The translations under genes were made by a program, and so were the position numbers. Of a stretch of DNA of 64,000 nt, positions 50,801 to 61,887 are shown piece after piece. The stretch's first letter is position 1. The number at the start of each line of letters is the position of its first letter. The notes below the pieces were generated by a model. The model was not told the DNA's origin, made no database searches, and saw nothing but the letters and a program-made list of their open reading frames with translations. The stretch is from Amphiura filiformis (Eukaryota > Echinodermata > Ophiuroidea > Amphilepidida > Amphiuridae), in NCBI RefSeq assembly GCF_039555335.1, contig NC_092636.1, positions 54,305,706 through 54,369,705 on the forward strand, given 5' to 3'.

Positions 50801-53800
50801 ATCCGATTTTTTTTCAAGAAGAATTTTGACTTGGCACCCCGATTCAACCTTTGACCCCCGCATGCCAAGCACACAATCGCGGACCGGAGCTAGACGGGTA
50901 TTGCTGCCCGCCAGCAATTCCGTGAGCATTTGACACTTAGGCTGATTGCGCCATCGCAGACCCTGGGATGCATGCATGATTTGATTTTTTCATCGTGGTA
51001 TTCTGTGGTATTTTTGGGTGTAAGGGTTAACATATCTAATGTGGAAAAATACATCTTTCTTAACCCTAACACTGACCCAGGTTTTTTGCTATCGGAAGTC
51101 ACAGAAGATCTGATTTTTTCAAGAAGAAGAAGAATTTTGACTTGGCACCCCCGGGATTCGAACCTTTGACCCCCCGCATGCCAACCACACGATCGCAGAC
51201 CGGGAGCTACACAGCTAATTGCTGCCCGGCCAGCAATTCCGTGAGCATTTGACACTTAGGCTGATTGCATCATCGCAGACCCTGGGATGCATGCATGATT
51301 TGATTTTTTCATCGTGGTATTTTTGGGTGTAAGGGTTAACAAACCATTGATATTCTCTCACCCATGCAGGTAGCTGTATGTAATCTGGCTTCTATTGCCT
51401 TACCAATGTACGTGAAAACGGACACCAAGACCTTTGACTTCCAGAAGCTGCTTGAAGTAACAAAAGTCATCACACGCAATCTCAACAAAATTATCGAGAT
51501 CAACTACTACCCAGTCCCTGAGGTAAGGACTAGGTTTACTTGTGATTAATACTTAACTTGCAATCATTGAATCGTCCAAATGTATGTGTATTTCTTCTCC
51601 TTATAGACAGCTTGTGTAGTCAAATTAAAAAGCGAGGTAGAAGGTACTGGCAGGGAAATATCCTGCAGTTTGCTTAGATTGCATCTAGTGACATTCAAAC
51701 TAGCCCAAATGTTATTAATTATTGTGGTTTACTCATAATGATGAAACCTTAATAATTAGAAACCATCTCATTGTATTTTTGCTGCCTGTAGAGGGCGACA
51801 TATCAAATGCTTGCAGTGAGAAAGTTTTTGCCACAGTCTCTACCTTCACTCTGTGAATTGCCTACGGCAACAGAAACAAATTTGTTCGATCTATGGATTG
51901 ACCGTCAATGCTACTTAAATACTTGTTATTAATGAACTATCAACTAATTAATCAGAATTGATGCAAAATTTATATTGGTCAAATATCGCTACAGGCAAAA
52001 ATTACTATGTTTTATATAGAGCTACATACAAAACTCGGATATGATGAGAAGTTAAAGATCAGAAGTAGAAACTTCATTACAATTGTCAATGTCAAATATA
52101 TAATGGAAAGACAAGAAATTGTATTTTAGGCTTTGTGTCATTAATCGAGCATGTTTGTGTTGATTTCACAGGCCCGTAACAGTAACATGCGCCACCGTCC
52201 CATTGGTATTGGCGTGCAAGGTCTAGCTGATGCCTTCATCATGATGCGCTATCCATTCGAGAGTGAAGAAGCACAGAAACTCAACATCCAGATCTTTGAG
52301 ACTATTTATTATGGATCATTGCAAGCTAGTATGGAAATAGCTAAAGAACTTGGAGCCTATGAATCGTATGAAGGATCTCCAATCAGCCAAGGAGTAAGTT
52401 GGATTTAAAGATTAATGTTTAATGTAGATATAACACAAGCTGATTATTCTGTTGCATGTGCTATGATGGCAAATAATCTTACTGAATGTCTCTATGGATT
52501 ACACGTTTCAATTTTATGTCTTGGCATGCGATTTTGTTATTTAGACCTAATTGTTTTTATCGAAACAAAGTACTTCATTTTTAGATTCAGTTTTAATGAA
52601 AGAATCACTCATTGTTGTTTACAGCAACTGCAATTTGATCTCTGGGACGTGAAACCCACTGACCTCTGGGATTGGGCAGCACTCAAGGCTGACATTGCCA
52701 AGTATGGTGTACGCAATAGTCTTCTCCTAGCACCAATGCCTACTGCATCCACTGCACAGATCTTGGGTAACAATGAATCCATTGAGCCTTACACAAGCAA
52801 CATCTACACAAGGAGAGTGTTGTCTGGAGAGTTCCAGGTAAGGAATAGTCAAAAAGAAAGTTTTAATCAGGGATGCAAGTTTTTCCATTTTTTAACAGAT
52901 TTCCATTTTCCCTGTAGCCAATTCCCTGATCCCTCTGGTTCGCTAAAAAGATTGTGCCTGAGCAAGCTCACACTATGCTTACAGGTTGTTTTTTCAACAG
53001 CTACTTCCATGTTTAATTCTCCCAACACACCTGATGATGCTGCCGTCCAATGTGCTGAGTTGTGATCAGGGTTGGCGCGATTTATTTAAATCACGATTTA
53101 AATCAAATTTGGTTTTTTTTGAATCAAATTTTTCAGTTTTTACCGTTTTTGATAAATTTAAGTTCATTTCTATCTTGAATTGCCTGTTTTACTTCATTTG
53201 TAATGTTTCTACACCTTTTGGATACAATTAAATACCTCTATGTCATTTTATCTCTTGCTAAAAAATCATTTTCAAGGTGCAGAATTCAACAGGTTTTTTC
53301 CCATGATTTTACCAAATTTTTTCTTTGAAATTTTCACATCTGAAAACATGTTTTGATTTTTTGTAAATACCTGATAGGATTGTGCATATGTCTAGCATTC
53401 CACTGATCTCTTTAGACTTAATCATGGGGTATAGCAGTTCTTGGGATCAAAAAATCCGATTTAAATTTTTTTTTTTTTTTGATTTTTAAAAAAAAATCAA
53501 AAAAATCGCCAACCCTGGTTGTGATGTGACAACGTTGGTTGAGGGAAAATTAAACTTTGCTTTATGGTCCCCAAAGTGACTCAATACATGTCATCAGTGT
53601 CTTTAATGTTAAAAAACCAAAAGAAAGTACTGTCATGCTCAATAGTGGACAGCATGGTTGTAGTCTTGTGTTTGAGTTTTAAAAAGTTTGTATCTTTGCC
53701 AGAGGATTTCCCAATTATCTTTTTTAAACAGACCCCTTCGAGTAGTACACCAACTGAAAGTGCGAGTCAGTTATGGTAACTAACCTTTTGTTGTATTTTT

Positions 53801-56800
53801 TTTTATAGATTGTGAACCAACATCTTCTCAAAGATCTAACAGAACTTGGCATATGGAATGACGATATGAAGAATCAACTGATTGCACACAATGGATCAAT
53901 ACAGGTAGGAACATAAATTGAGTGAATGGATCAGGATATTTCTTATTCCAAATTGGTTGGGTAGTGAGTTGACACATTATTAGGACTTTAATAACATAAA
54001 TTGTACATTCTGTGCTGGAAATTTTAAGGGACCACATCACCCAGAAAGAGGTCAATGGCCATGGAATACTTTTTAAGGAGAAAGTGAGCATTGAAATTGG
54101 TAAATAAGTGTAAAGAGAAAAAGATCCACTATTTGTTCTATAAATTGGGGAGGACATGTTGGCTCAATGAGGAATGGTCGGTTTGAAATTTTGTGATTGT
54201 TTCATTGAAAAGTCAGAATTTGATAATTATATGAATAAATTTGTGTGGTCATAAGACTTGACATTAACATTTCATGTTTTAAATGACGGGAAAAGAGAAT
54301 TATCAAAATGTCACATTGCACATTTGCCATTCATCACAATGTAGCTCTTAAACCTACCCTTGTATTATTTATCTACCTAAATTTGCAGAAAATTGATGAA
54401 ATTCCTGATGACCTCAAGGCACTGTACAAGACTGTGTGGGAGATTAGCCAGAAGACAGTGCTCAAGATGGCTGCAGCTAGAGGTGCCTACATCTGCCAGA
54501 GTCAGTCACTGAATGTACACATTGATGAGCCCAACTATGGCAAACTCACCAGCATGCACTTCTATGGATGGAAACTTGTAAGTTGGATATCGAGATGGCT
54601 TCAAAACCAGCCCTCGAATTAACCCACGGTACCGACGGCATATTGCCGTGGGTGCCCACCCCCATTGCCGTAATGCCCTCAAAATATGTCCTTTACCGAC
54701 GGCAGTCACTTGCCGTGCCCTTTAATGAAGTTGCCGTGGGTGCCCGCCCGGCTAGCGCTGCCCCTTCATGATTATAAAATCATTAACAAGTACTGGTTAA
54801 AACCCCGAAAATTGTGGCAAATTAAAATCGAAAATCTTGAACACAATCGCTATTTTCAGCATCGTAAACCCAGCTATCAATCAATAGTTTGTTGTAAATT
54901 AATATTCATTACCCCTTACATATTCAGCCAATTACATCCGCTTTTATACAATATCTGGTTGCTAGAAATCTGACTTCATTTTCCCAATTGGTCAGAGAAA
55001 TGCCTTCAGCTTACTATCGACCAATCAGAAACGCTGTTAGTAAATAAGCTTCCTCTTGTCGTGAACAAAATCCGAGCGCTGGGCAAATCAATTGATCTCT
55101 CGATTAGCAAACATTGACTTCCCATTGCAAACCGATGGCGATACCCTTTCGGTATCGTCTTATCTTGTACATGTGAGCCCATCTCTAGATATCGTCGGTC
55201 GCAACACATAGTGGCGTAGAGCGATTTTGCAAATTTTCCGTTTCACATAGTGGCGTATAGGTTTAGAGCTAGCTATTATCATATAATGGCGATAACTATT
55301 AAAGATGCAGTTGAACAGTTTAACCTTAAACTTCAATTTCAATTTCAAATGGAATCGGGCCACTGAGATAACAGTGGAGGAGAATCGACTCCGTTAATAG
55401 TAGCATATCCGTCAAAAACATTTTGCTCGGAAACATATTTTGTCCCTCAGGTACGCCACTATGTGTTGCGACCGACGATATGTTTTGCACGAAATAGTTT
55501 TTATCCCGGCGAATTTGATCAATATTATTATTAATATTACCAAAGTTACAGCTGTTTCGAGTCAGTTTTGCAGCTCAGAACTAGGGATCGCAAAATTTAA
55601 GTAAATTAAACTGTTGATTTTTTAATGCTTTGTATTATTTAAGCAGGTTTTTTGAGCAATCGTTTTAGTGTGAAGTTGAGAGTCGATTTTACTTTGGTGT
55701 CGAATTCGGCTGACAGCAATGCATCTATTCGCTTTTGAGAAATTGCCTTGGTGCCCTTCTCAAATTTTCAACAGTTGCCATGATGCCCTTTTAAAATATT
55801 ACAAATTGCTGTGCTGCCTTGCCTTTTCAGTCAAAATCCAAGGCAGTTATCAACTTGCCCTAAAAAAGTTGCCGTGCCCCTTCAGATCCTTAATTCGAGG
55901 GCTGTTCAAAACCAGACTGCTGGTGCACCTGGTTGACTATCGGTTGTGTAGTGAAGCTTTGTCATGAGGCCCATTCCATGTCAACTCCAGGGATGTGCAC
56001 CGCAGCACCTCTTCAATTTTTTCTTTTTCTGTGTGGTGGTAGATATTGATGAGAAAGTAAAATCCTGAAAATTTGAGCTTCATACTCCATTTCGTTTTCC
56101 CGTGGCATCAATTTGAAATTTAGGGGGTCAGCGTAAAAATGTGTCGCAACGCCGAAAAGACGATGTTTGGAGGTCCATAAATGTATAAAGGAACCCTTTA
56201 AAACTTTGAAAAGTATGTATCCTGGGGTACTTTTTGGTGTAGAATTCAAATCTGCTATCAGAAAACTTGTAACTCCTTTACTTTAAAAGATATAGGGCCC
56301 TCAAAATGCAACTTCGTCCAACCAGGACCAACTTTGGGGGGTCAGAACTCAAAAAGTAAAAATAATTTTAGCGTCAATTTTTTGCCAGTCAGAGCCCTTT
56401 GGTAGGACATTACTCTTATCCAATATTGAGCATATTAGAATACATTTAGCTGAGATATTACCCATGGAAAACCACTTTTTTTACATTTTGACCCCCCTGA
56501 AAACCAATGTCAGACAATTTGCCCCACCATCAACTTCAGGTATGTTGAAGATATGTTCTTGGACAACATTTCTGAGAGATATTGGCTTTGGTTCTTGATG
56601 GCTTCAACACATTAGTAAGGTTTGCCTTCTCCATAGAGTTGTACATGAAATCATTATACATGCAAAATCAAAAATGTGTACAACTCTATGGAGTAGGCAA
56701 ACCCAAGTTTTTAAGGGTTCCCTTTATACATTTATGGACCTCCAAACGTCGTCTTTCGCGTTGCGACACATTTTTTACGTTGACCCCCCTAAATTTCAAA

Positions 56801-59078
56801 TTGATGCCACAGGAAAACGAAATGGAGTATGAAGCTCAAATTTTCAGGATTTTACTTTCTCATCAATATCTACCACCACACAGAAAAAAAAAAAAAATTG
56901 AAGAGGTGCTGCGGTGCACATCCCTGGAGTTGACATGGAATGGGCCATGATAAAGTTGAGAACTATACTTATTCAGCTAGTTATTAGTGAAAGCTTTTTT
57001 CACCCAGGCTTCAGCCTGGTGATATTACATTCAGTTTAGACCTTGTCCTTTGAACCCAAATTGGCTACTTTGAAACGAAGTAGCCAAATGCATTTGCTTC
57101 GTCCTCATTAAAATTATTTTACAGGATAATGCAGAGTATCTAATGGATCTGCAGGCTACTAAAAAACTAACCTCACTCCCCATGACAAAATTCATAAAAC
57201 TATATTTAGTAGTGCTTGACTTTAGGCTACCCAAGGAATGGGTGGAATATTAACCTCATTCAAGTCCCCATGACAATTATTCGTACAGCTGTTCTGTAGC
57301 CTATGAAGTTATTTTTTGACATATAGGGATGATGTTGCAATATGAAAGTTGACCGGTGAATGGCCATGGCCACTAATTCATGAACTTGGCTGGCTGGCTG
57401 GCTGGTCTGAGGTCACACTTCTTAAACATATGATTTGAATTGCATTGTTGTTCTCATCACAGACTGAATTAGAAGGAACCATTAAACTACTACTATTAAA
57501 GTCTGCTATTATAATCGGACACTTTTAAAATTAATTGTAAAAATCCTCATGCTCCCATCATGCAAGTTATTCCACTTAGACTGTTTGATATAGGCCTACT
57601 TTTATCAAAATAATTAAGCATTGATTAAGCATTTGCCAGTGAAACATTCTCACTCACAAAAATCACAGATACTCAACATGAGAATCTGTGCAATGTTTGA
57701 CAGAGAAGGTCACTAAATCTGGCCGCCTCAAGTTCATAATTAGTTTTGATTGTTCTTCATGTACCAAATCATTTACTTTAAATTGATATCATAGCTGTGA
57801 CCTCTGAGCGAAATGTTCTATAGCATAGTAACACCACATGCATTCATATACATTTATATACAAACATATTGGCATAATGGGGATTGATGTTCTCTGACTG
57901 CAGTCAGAGGGCTACATGTAGTACCAGTATGGCTAGTAGTAGCATACAGGTAGTTCATATACTTATTCAGCAATCATAGCTCAGTTGTGGAGTACTAGTT
58001 CTTTGGTTGAATCACCACCTTCTTGACTGATCAGAAGACATGTGTTTTATATAGGCTTACTGCATATACTGCCTACCTCTTTGCAGCTGTGGAGCCAAGG
58101 TGGGGCAGTCCAGGGGGGGGGGGTTGTGCAGTCATGTGACCTCCGTACGGCCTGGGTATTCCCTTTTAAAGGGATTTTTATTTATCAATCTGTGCATCAA
58201 TACAGTTCCAACTGATTCTTGCATCGGTTATCAAAAACAGTTTTTATGCCATGCAAATGTTCTGTAGCTGCTGACCCAACCAGGGACTGTCTTTTGAAAT
58301 TTGCAGGAGAGCTGTTTAGAGCATTTACAATAGAATATACGAATGGTCAACTAAGGAGAGCTTAAAATTGCTCTCGCTCTCCTCAAAAGGCAGTCCCTGC
58401 CCAACCACATTACACATTTCAATCCCACAATTTTGAGTCCATTGTTATAAGCCGAATAAGTAGGGTTTTTTTTCCATTGAACGAAGTTTCAGATTTGATC
58501 ATAATTGCTCAAAATAGTTGCAAACAACTTGGTAGATATAAAACAATTACAAAGTAGCATTACTGACTGGGGACTGCATCATCACAGGACCACATGACAA
58601 GGAAGAATTGATTATAAGTATAGATTTTGAAGTTTTTGTTTAGTGAAAATTAAATGCACCATTTGGAACCAAAATGGTGCTACTTTCCTAATATGCACCT
58701 GTTTAAGCACACCCATATCATACACTTTTAGCATACTTTATAGCGCTAGGAGCTAATTAGGTTGAATACGGATGATGGTTTTTGCAACATTGCATCTGAT
58801 TAAGTAATAACAAGGAAACCTTGTTTATCAAGACACAGCTAATTTTAGGGTTTTATTTCTTGTTTGTTCTTTTATAGGGTCTGAAGACCGGCATGTACTA
58901 CCTCCGTACCAAGCCAGCTGCCAACCCCATCCAATTCACACTCGACAAGCTGAGTCTAAAGAACAAGACTCCACTCAAGGGTGGCAAGAAGAATGCCGCA
59001 GATCAAGCAGCACAGAACCAGGCCGATATGGTGTGCTCAATAGACAACAAAGAAGCTTGCATGGCATGCAGTGGATAG
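38817..59078 (+). CDS. RRM1: Ribonucleoside-diphosphate reductase large subunit (class Ia), complete 18-exon gene
   Basis: The enzyme reduces ribonucleoside diphosphates to deoxynucleotides in the cytosol as part of the R1/R2 complex. The spliced product is 797 residues (human RRM1 is 792). The N-terminal ATP-cone begins [19 protein letters not shown]. The active-site pair is C218 (SSCFLL) and C444 (VCNLAS). The thiyl-radical Cys is C429, flanked by N427 and E431 in SNLCTEI. The radical-transfer tyrosines are Y738/Y739 in GMYYLR. The redox tail is C792/C795 (ACMACSG). Residue numbers to C444 equal the human ones; one extra residue after MYVKTD shifts the rest. No frameshift or stop was seen in any exon, so the gene should be functional. 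The start was chosen because the six codons before the first donor continue directly into DGRK of exon 2. Confidence 0.97.
40050..40331. mobile_element. hAT-like MITE in RRM1 intron 2
   Basis: The ends are CAGGGCTGTCAACT and AGTTGACAGCCCTG. TTTTGTC flanks both sides (40043-40049 and 40332-40338), a 7-bp direct repeat close to the 8 bp expected for hAT. The interior repeats GCGTGAGA-like phrases. Confidence 0.75.
40411..40774. mobile_element. Inverted-repeat MITE in intron 2, TTA target duplication
   Basis: The ends TGCTTCCGTCAATTGCAAG and CTTGCAATTGACGGAAGCA are perfect inverses. The match continues into GCCCGGCTACCAGGGACCCG on the inside. TTA flanks both sides. The 3-bp duplication suggests PIF/Harbinger. 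The interior is rich in CCCGGG and ACCCGGG words. Confidence 0.75.
41114..42085. mobile_element. Long inverted-repeat element in intron 2
   Basis: The ends GACATTTTGGTATAAATCC and GATTATACCAAAATGTC begin arms of roughly 200 bp that match inversely (left: CGGCTTGATCAATTCTCTTG; right: CAAGAGAATTGATCAAGCCG). The unpaired centre is about 500 bp. No transposase was found. A target duplication was not resolved. Confidence 0.75.
42577..42891. mobile_element. MITE with TACCGTATTTCC ends in RRM1 intron 3
   Basis: TACCGTATTTCCTTGAATAG at the left and TATTCGAGGAAATATGGTA at the right are inverse ends with TA at the extremities, as in mariner-type MITEs. C-rich blocks (GCCCCC) sit just inside each end. 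Confidence 0.75.
42978..43229. mobile_element. MITE with TACTGTAAAAACCTCGATAG ends, carrying a tRNA 5'-half
   Basis: The ends TACTGTAAAAACC and GAGTTTTTACGGTA with inner CGATAGTGCTTACTATCGA and CTTGATAGTAAGCAC segments form an inverted repeat. At about 43125-43163 lies GCCCCATTAGCTCAGTTGCT followed by AAAACGCCGGACTATGG, which resembles a tRNA 5' half with A box. No B box follows. Confidence 0.7.
44910..45090. repeat. Dispersed about 180-bp repeat, intron 5 copy
   Basis: It begins GATGGCCGTTCCTCGCACCG and matches the intron 7 copy at 46214-46402 almost throughout (CATCATAGACTAACTCGAAT, GTTACTCAAGCAGTTCTGAT). The ends are not inverted repeats. Confidence 0.8.
45220..45356. repeat. Foldback hairpin in RRM1 intron 6
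   Basis: GTCGCTGGGCAGGAAAAACC at the left pairs with GGTTTTTCCTGCCCAGCGAC at the right (perfect over 20 bases). Pairing continues through TTGGCCCCTGAACATGTTTA and its inverse. Arms are about 57 nt and the loop about 20 nt. A second smaller hairpin (ATGATCCAGTCACTA and its inverse) follows at about 45380-45440. Confidence 0.85.
46214..46402. repeat. Dispersed about 180-bp repeat, intron 7 copy
   Basis: Second copy of 44910-45090 in the same orientation. It has one extra ACCTTA-like insertion near 46359 and a few substitutions. Confidence 0.8.
48074..48524. mobile_element. hAT MITE in RRM1 intron 10, 8-bp target duplication
   Basis: The ends TAGGGCTCAACCGAT and TCGGTTGAGCCCTA are flanked by GTTACCAC on both sides (48066-48073 and 48525-48532). 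Multiple TATCGG/CGGATATCGG words occur at both ends. The length is 451 bp. No transposase is present. Confidence 0.9.
48398..49424. repeat. Tandem duplication of the 3' end of RRM1 intron 10
   Basis: Unit 1 is about 48398-48901 and unit 2 about 48902-49424, with a period of about 504 bp. Each runs from GATTCTCCAA to TTTTGCATGCATCTTTACA. Each contains the right part of the hAT MITE, so the duplication postdates that insertion. Unit 1 ends in a splice-acceptor-like ATCTTTACAG at 48900; unit 2 ends at the true acceptor (TTACATACAG, 49424). Confidence 0.9.
50753..51340. repeat. Two tandem copies of a SINE-like element in RRM1 intron 12
   Basis: Units at 50753-51031 and 51060-51340 each begin TTAACCCTAACACTGACCCA and end GGGTGTAAGGGTTAAC. 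Their ends are short inverse repeats. Each holds a minus-strand tRNA-like B box (GGTTCGAATCCC, clearest near 51157-51168) and CACACGATCGC. The second copy stops 29 bases before exon 13. Confidence 0.75.
53067..53517. mobile_element. hAT MITE in RRM1 intron 15, 8-bp target duplication
   Basis: The ends CAGGGTTGGCGCGATTTA and AAATCGCCAACCCTG are flanked by GTTGTGAT on both sides (53059-53066 and 53518-53525). The interior is T-rich with a long T-run near 53467-53480. Confidence 0.92.
54608..55904. mobile_element. hAT element (non-autonomous, 1.3 kb) in RRM1 intron 17
   Basis: The ends CAGCCCTCGAATTAA and TTAATTCGAGGGCTG are flanked by TTCAAAAC on both sides (54600-54607 and 55905-55912), an exact 8-bp hAT duplication. 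TTGCCGTG and TGCCCTT phrases recur near both ends. A separate inverted-repeat element (55189-55481) is nested within. The element sits 30 bases after the exon 17 donor. Confidence 0.92.
55189..55481. mobile_element. Nested element with perfect 30-bp inverted ends
   Basis: ATATCGTCGGTCGCAACACA (continuing TAGTGGCGTA, 55189-55218) is the perfect inverse of 55452-55481. It lies inside the 1.3-kb hAT element. CACATAGTGGCGTA occurs a second time just inside the left arm (55236-55249). Confidence 0.8.
55968..56946. mobile_element. Long terminal-inverted-repeat element in intron 17
   Basis: The ends GGCCCATTCCATGTCAACTC and GAGTTGACATGGAATGGGCC start arms of about 240 bp. ATGA flanks both sides (55964-55967 and 56947-56950). 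A smaller hairpin (GTTTGCCTTCTCCATAGAGT and its inverse) lies at about 56620-56706. No transposase is seen. A 4-bp duplication would fit few superfamilies (for example Sola or Chapaev-like), so classification is open. Confidence 0.85.
58281..58399. mobile_element. 119-bp hAT-like MITE in RRM1 intron 17
   Basis: The ends CAGGGACTG and CAGTCCCTG are followed inward by TCTTTTGA and the matching TCAAAAGG. Further internal pairing is GGAGAGC with GCTCTC. CCCAAC flanks both sides, shorter than the 8 bp of typical hAT. Confidence 0.7.
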
Positions 59079-60960
59079 AGGAAGACTTAGTACTGAAATT
59101 AGGGTGGGGTGGGGATTTGCTATAACAGGGTTTATTATCTAGGCCTAATACTAGGGTGGAAATATCATGAAGCAATAAGTCTTTGTGGTGTATGCTATGC
59201 AAATTGCTAGAGAAATACATTCCCACTATTATTATATGTGATAAATCAAGCAAATGTGTCTATTCGTACCTGAAGTAAATGTAGAACATTGCTATCCAAC
59301 AGACATGGGAGATATGAAAGTTTTAATGTCTTTTGTCTGTTTGATGGCGTGACAGGGCTACCATGTTTGGTTGCATCACATATGGACTAGTCATTTAAAA
59401 ATTCCATACCAGTTTCAGGTGTCTTTTTTCAAGATTTAATGTGTAACAGACACGATTTTCAGCCTTTCATTATTTTTATAGATTCTGTGGACCATCTGGC
59501 TGGTTAAAATTGTTTCAGATTTAATTGAAACTAAAACCAGACATAATAATATACTGAGTTTATTTATGTACCTCATCAAAAACAAACATGATCACAAACA
59601 TTTCTTCCAGAAAGAGATATATCAATGAAATAGATTTATGTCCTTTATTTACAGAATATAATTATTGAAAGCAAATTTGATTTGAAATATTGGTGTGTAT
59701 AATATTTGCCTGCAACCAAAGTCCTTGATTTGTATCAAGTTTTTGAAGGCAAATGTTTTGTATTTATTGAGAGTTTTGAGTGTTGACAGGGCACGGCAGG
59801 ACTAATAATGAAGCTGTGTTTAAACTTACTGATTTTATTCAGCATCTGTAGATTGGGTTTCGGATGGATAGAAAACTGCAATTGAAAGGTATCAGAGATA
59901 TATATTTGTAATCAAACTTGTATTTGGCGAAAATCTGAGATAAACAATCTTGGTGGAAAAGAGAGCCCTTGTAAGGGCTGTTTAACTCTTTTGGAAGAAG
60001 GAAAAGCTATACAGCATTATTCTATACTTAATATTCGTACAGTAAGTCTAGTTTTGGCTTTTCTCCAGCTATTCTGCACCATGTACAAATTTAGTATAGG
60101 ATATACATGTAAAGCATTTTAAAAGGTCTTCATTTGTATATACTTGAGTGTAATTATTATAGGTTAATAAACTTACCGGTAGGATTGCAATTTTCTGTTT
60201 TCATGTATCCAACACAGCATGTGTGATAAATGAGTAGTTTGAACACAGCTTAAAGTAGATAGTTATTTGTTTGTTATAGATTTCATATGTATTATATAAT
60301 ATTTGAAACAAAACGATAAATCTCCAAAATTGCTTTAGGCTCTAAATAAAATTATTCACTATTTATTGTATTCTATTGAGCTTGAGAAAAACAAAAACCA
60401 TAAATGAGTTGTCATCTTTAGTGGTAAAATATTTTGTATGTTAACCATCTTTCAAATAATGCAGCTGTTATTTTGTATAAAAAAAAACCATCTCTCCTTA
60501 CTGACAAATGCAACTGATAACATTGATCCATTACCAAGCAAGTTACTATCTGTTATTTTGTATGATACATGACAACATGTACATCTTTATTTGAAATTTT
60601 AGAAAAAAATCGATCTTTCTTACCCACATGTTAACAAATAACATTAATGCAAGCAAGTTAATCAGCAGACCAAATTTGTCACAAAAAGTTGACAACATGT
60701 AATATTTTTTCCAGTACCAGAATCCTTGCATTGAACAGTCAAATATTCGTTAACTTGTATTCATGGTATGTTATTCAATACCTGTAATTAGAAACAATTG
60801 CAACTTCTGATTACAAGTATGATACAATGTCTGCAAATACATTCTTTGAAATTCCGTATAACATACTAATGTTTTATACTACATGCACCCATGTACTATA
60901 ATGATGTAGTACAATACAAGATGCAATTACAGAAAATAAAGTGAATTGTGGAGACATCAG
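59079..60960 (+). other. RRM1: RRM1 3' UTR and polyadenylation signals
   Basis: No other gene is visible after the RRM1 stop. Canonical AATAAA hexamers on the plus strand lie at 60166-60171, 60345-60350 and 60935-60940. The last is followed by a CA and a GT/T-rich stretch (ATTTGTGTTATTTATTT), making it the best single candidate. A 3' UTR of up to 1.9 kb is therefore plausible. Confidence 0.5.
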
Positions 60961-61021
60961 ATTTGTGTTATTTATTTACCCATGTATGTGTGTACATAAA
61001 GCAGTATGCAGACTTTTTATT

Positions 61022-61260
61022 GTACGTAAAATATTGTATGTAACATATCTACGTTATTTAATCTATTGCCATTCTATTTCCAGTAATGTTCCAAGTTCTA
61101 ACGAATGTTTGATGACGTAAAATCGATAATATATTTCTGCTAGATATTGTATGTAACATATAGATTTTTCGTCATCAAACATTCGTTAGAACTTAAACAT
61201 TACTGGAAATAGAATGGTAATAGATTAAATAACGTAGATATGTTACATACAATATTGTAC
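61022..61260. mobile_element. Near-perfect foldback element with about 100-nt arms
   Basis: The left arm starts GTACGTAAAATATTGTATGT and the right arm ends ACATACAATATTGTAC. Pairing continues inward for about 100 nt with few mismatches to GATGACGTAAAATC and its inverse, around a loop of about 40 nt. Confidence 0.9.
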
Positions 61261-61302
61261 ATCTGTGGAGCGCTTTAGACACTCAATTTGAATTTCAGTA
61301 CG

Positions 61303-61601
61303 CTGTAGAAGTGACGTAATTAATCGGATTAATTACCATAGCAATAGATGAATACAATTTTGAATTTTGCACTATAACATTAATCACGCGGTACCGATGC
61401 ATTGAACCATAGATGTCAAAGAAAGGCTGATAATATGCACCTCTAAGATTAGTATCTTTGAAAAGAGCGATATTGTATTCAATGTTTGCTGACATACACA
61501 GGCAATTAGTGTAATCTGCTTGTAGTGCAGGGCGATCTATTCAAAAATTGTATTAATCTATTGCTATGGTAGTTAATCCGATTATTACGTCACTTCTACA
61601 G
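61303..61601. mobile_element. MITE with CTGTAGAAGTGACGTAAT ends
   Basis: CTGTAGAAGTGACGTAATTA at the left is matched inversely by ATTACGTCACTTCTACAG at the right. Arms extend about 60 nt through TAATTACCATAGCAATAGAT. Half copies or end fragments occur at 5607-5680 and near 27148. No clear target duplication is seen. Confidence 0.8.
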
Positions 61602-61887
61602 TCGTCAGTGAATAGGGATGCGGATAGAACCCATTTGTGCAACAACTATTAAGTGATGTAGACGTCCCCTGTGCAATATCTTGTACCCTTGTGATGCTGG
61701 CCACCGTGATAGTTTGTCTAATTTGTCCCCCTTGAAAGTTGTATACAACCATTCCTTTGCAAATCCTGGACAAGTCCTGGAAATATCGCTGCCTCGATTT
61801 AGAGTTGGACAGTATTTGGAATCTGAAGGCTTATACTTATAGCATCGGGTTGGTTACCACATTTCTGTCGGGTGTAATGCATCCGCT

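Larger units (their letters stand above)
38817..59078 (+). other. RRM1: RRM1 exon map (18 coding exons)
   Basis: Coding exons: 38817-38835, 38960-39048, 42197-42374, 43585-43685, 44446-44505, 45161-45200, 45663-45739, 46586-46671, 47069-47210, 47847-47930, 49425-49666, 49975-50176, 51370-51522, 52172-52393, 52625-52837, 53809-53904, 54389-54577, 58878-59078. All introns are GT-AG. Lengths sum to 2394 nt including TAG, and all phases join. The first exon carries only 19 coding bases. The largest introns are intron 2 (3.1 kb) and intron 17 (4.3 kb), both expanded by transposon insertions. Confidence 0.93.

Noticed and set aside
50753..51340. Interstitial telomere repeat (TTAACCCTAAC)
   Set aside because: Only a single TTAACCCTAAC word occurs at the start of each unit, with no tandem TTAGGG run. 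It is the end of a SINE-like element.
52415..53065. 216-codon ORF as a separate gene
   Set aside because: It is RRM1 exon 15 (52625-52837) read through both flanking introns. Consensus splice sites and the conserved RRM1 sequence define the exon.
56582..56950. 122-codon ORF in RRM1 intron 17
   Set aside because: It is the translation of one inverted arm of the long-TIR element. The opposite arm gives the mirror ORF at 56013-56249.
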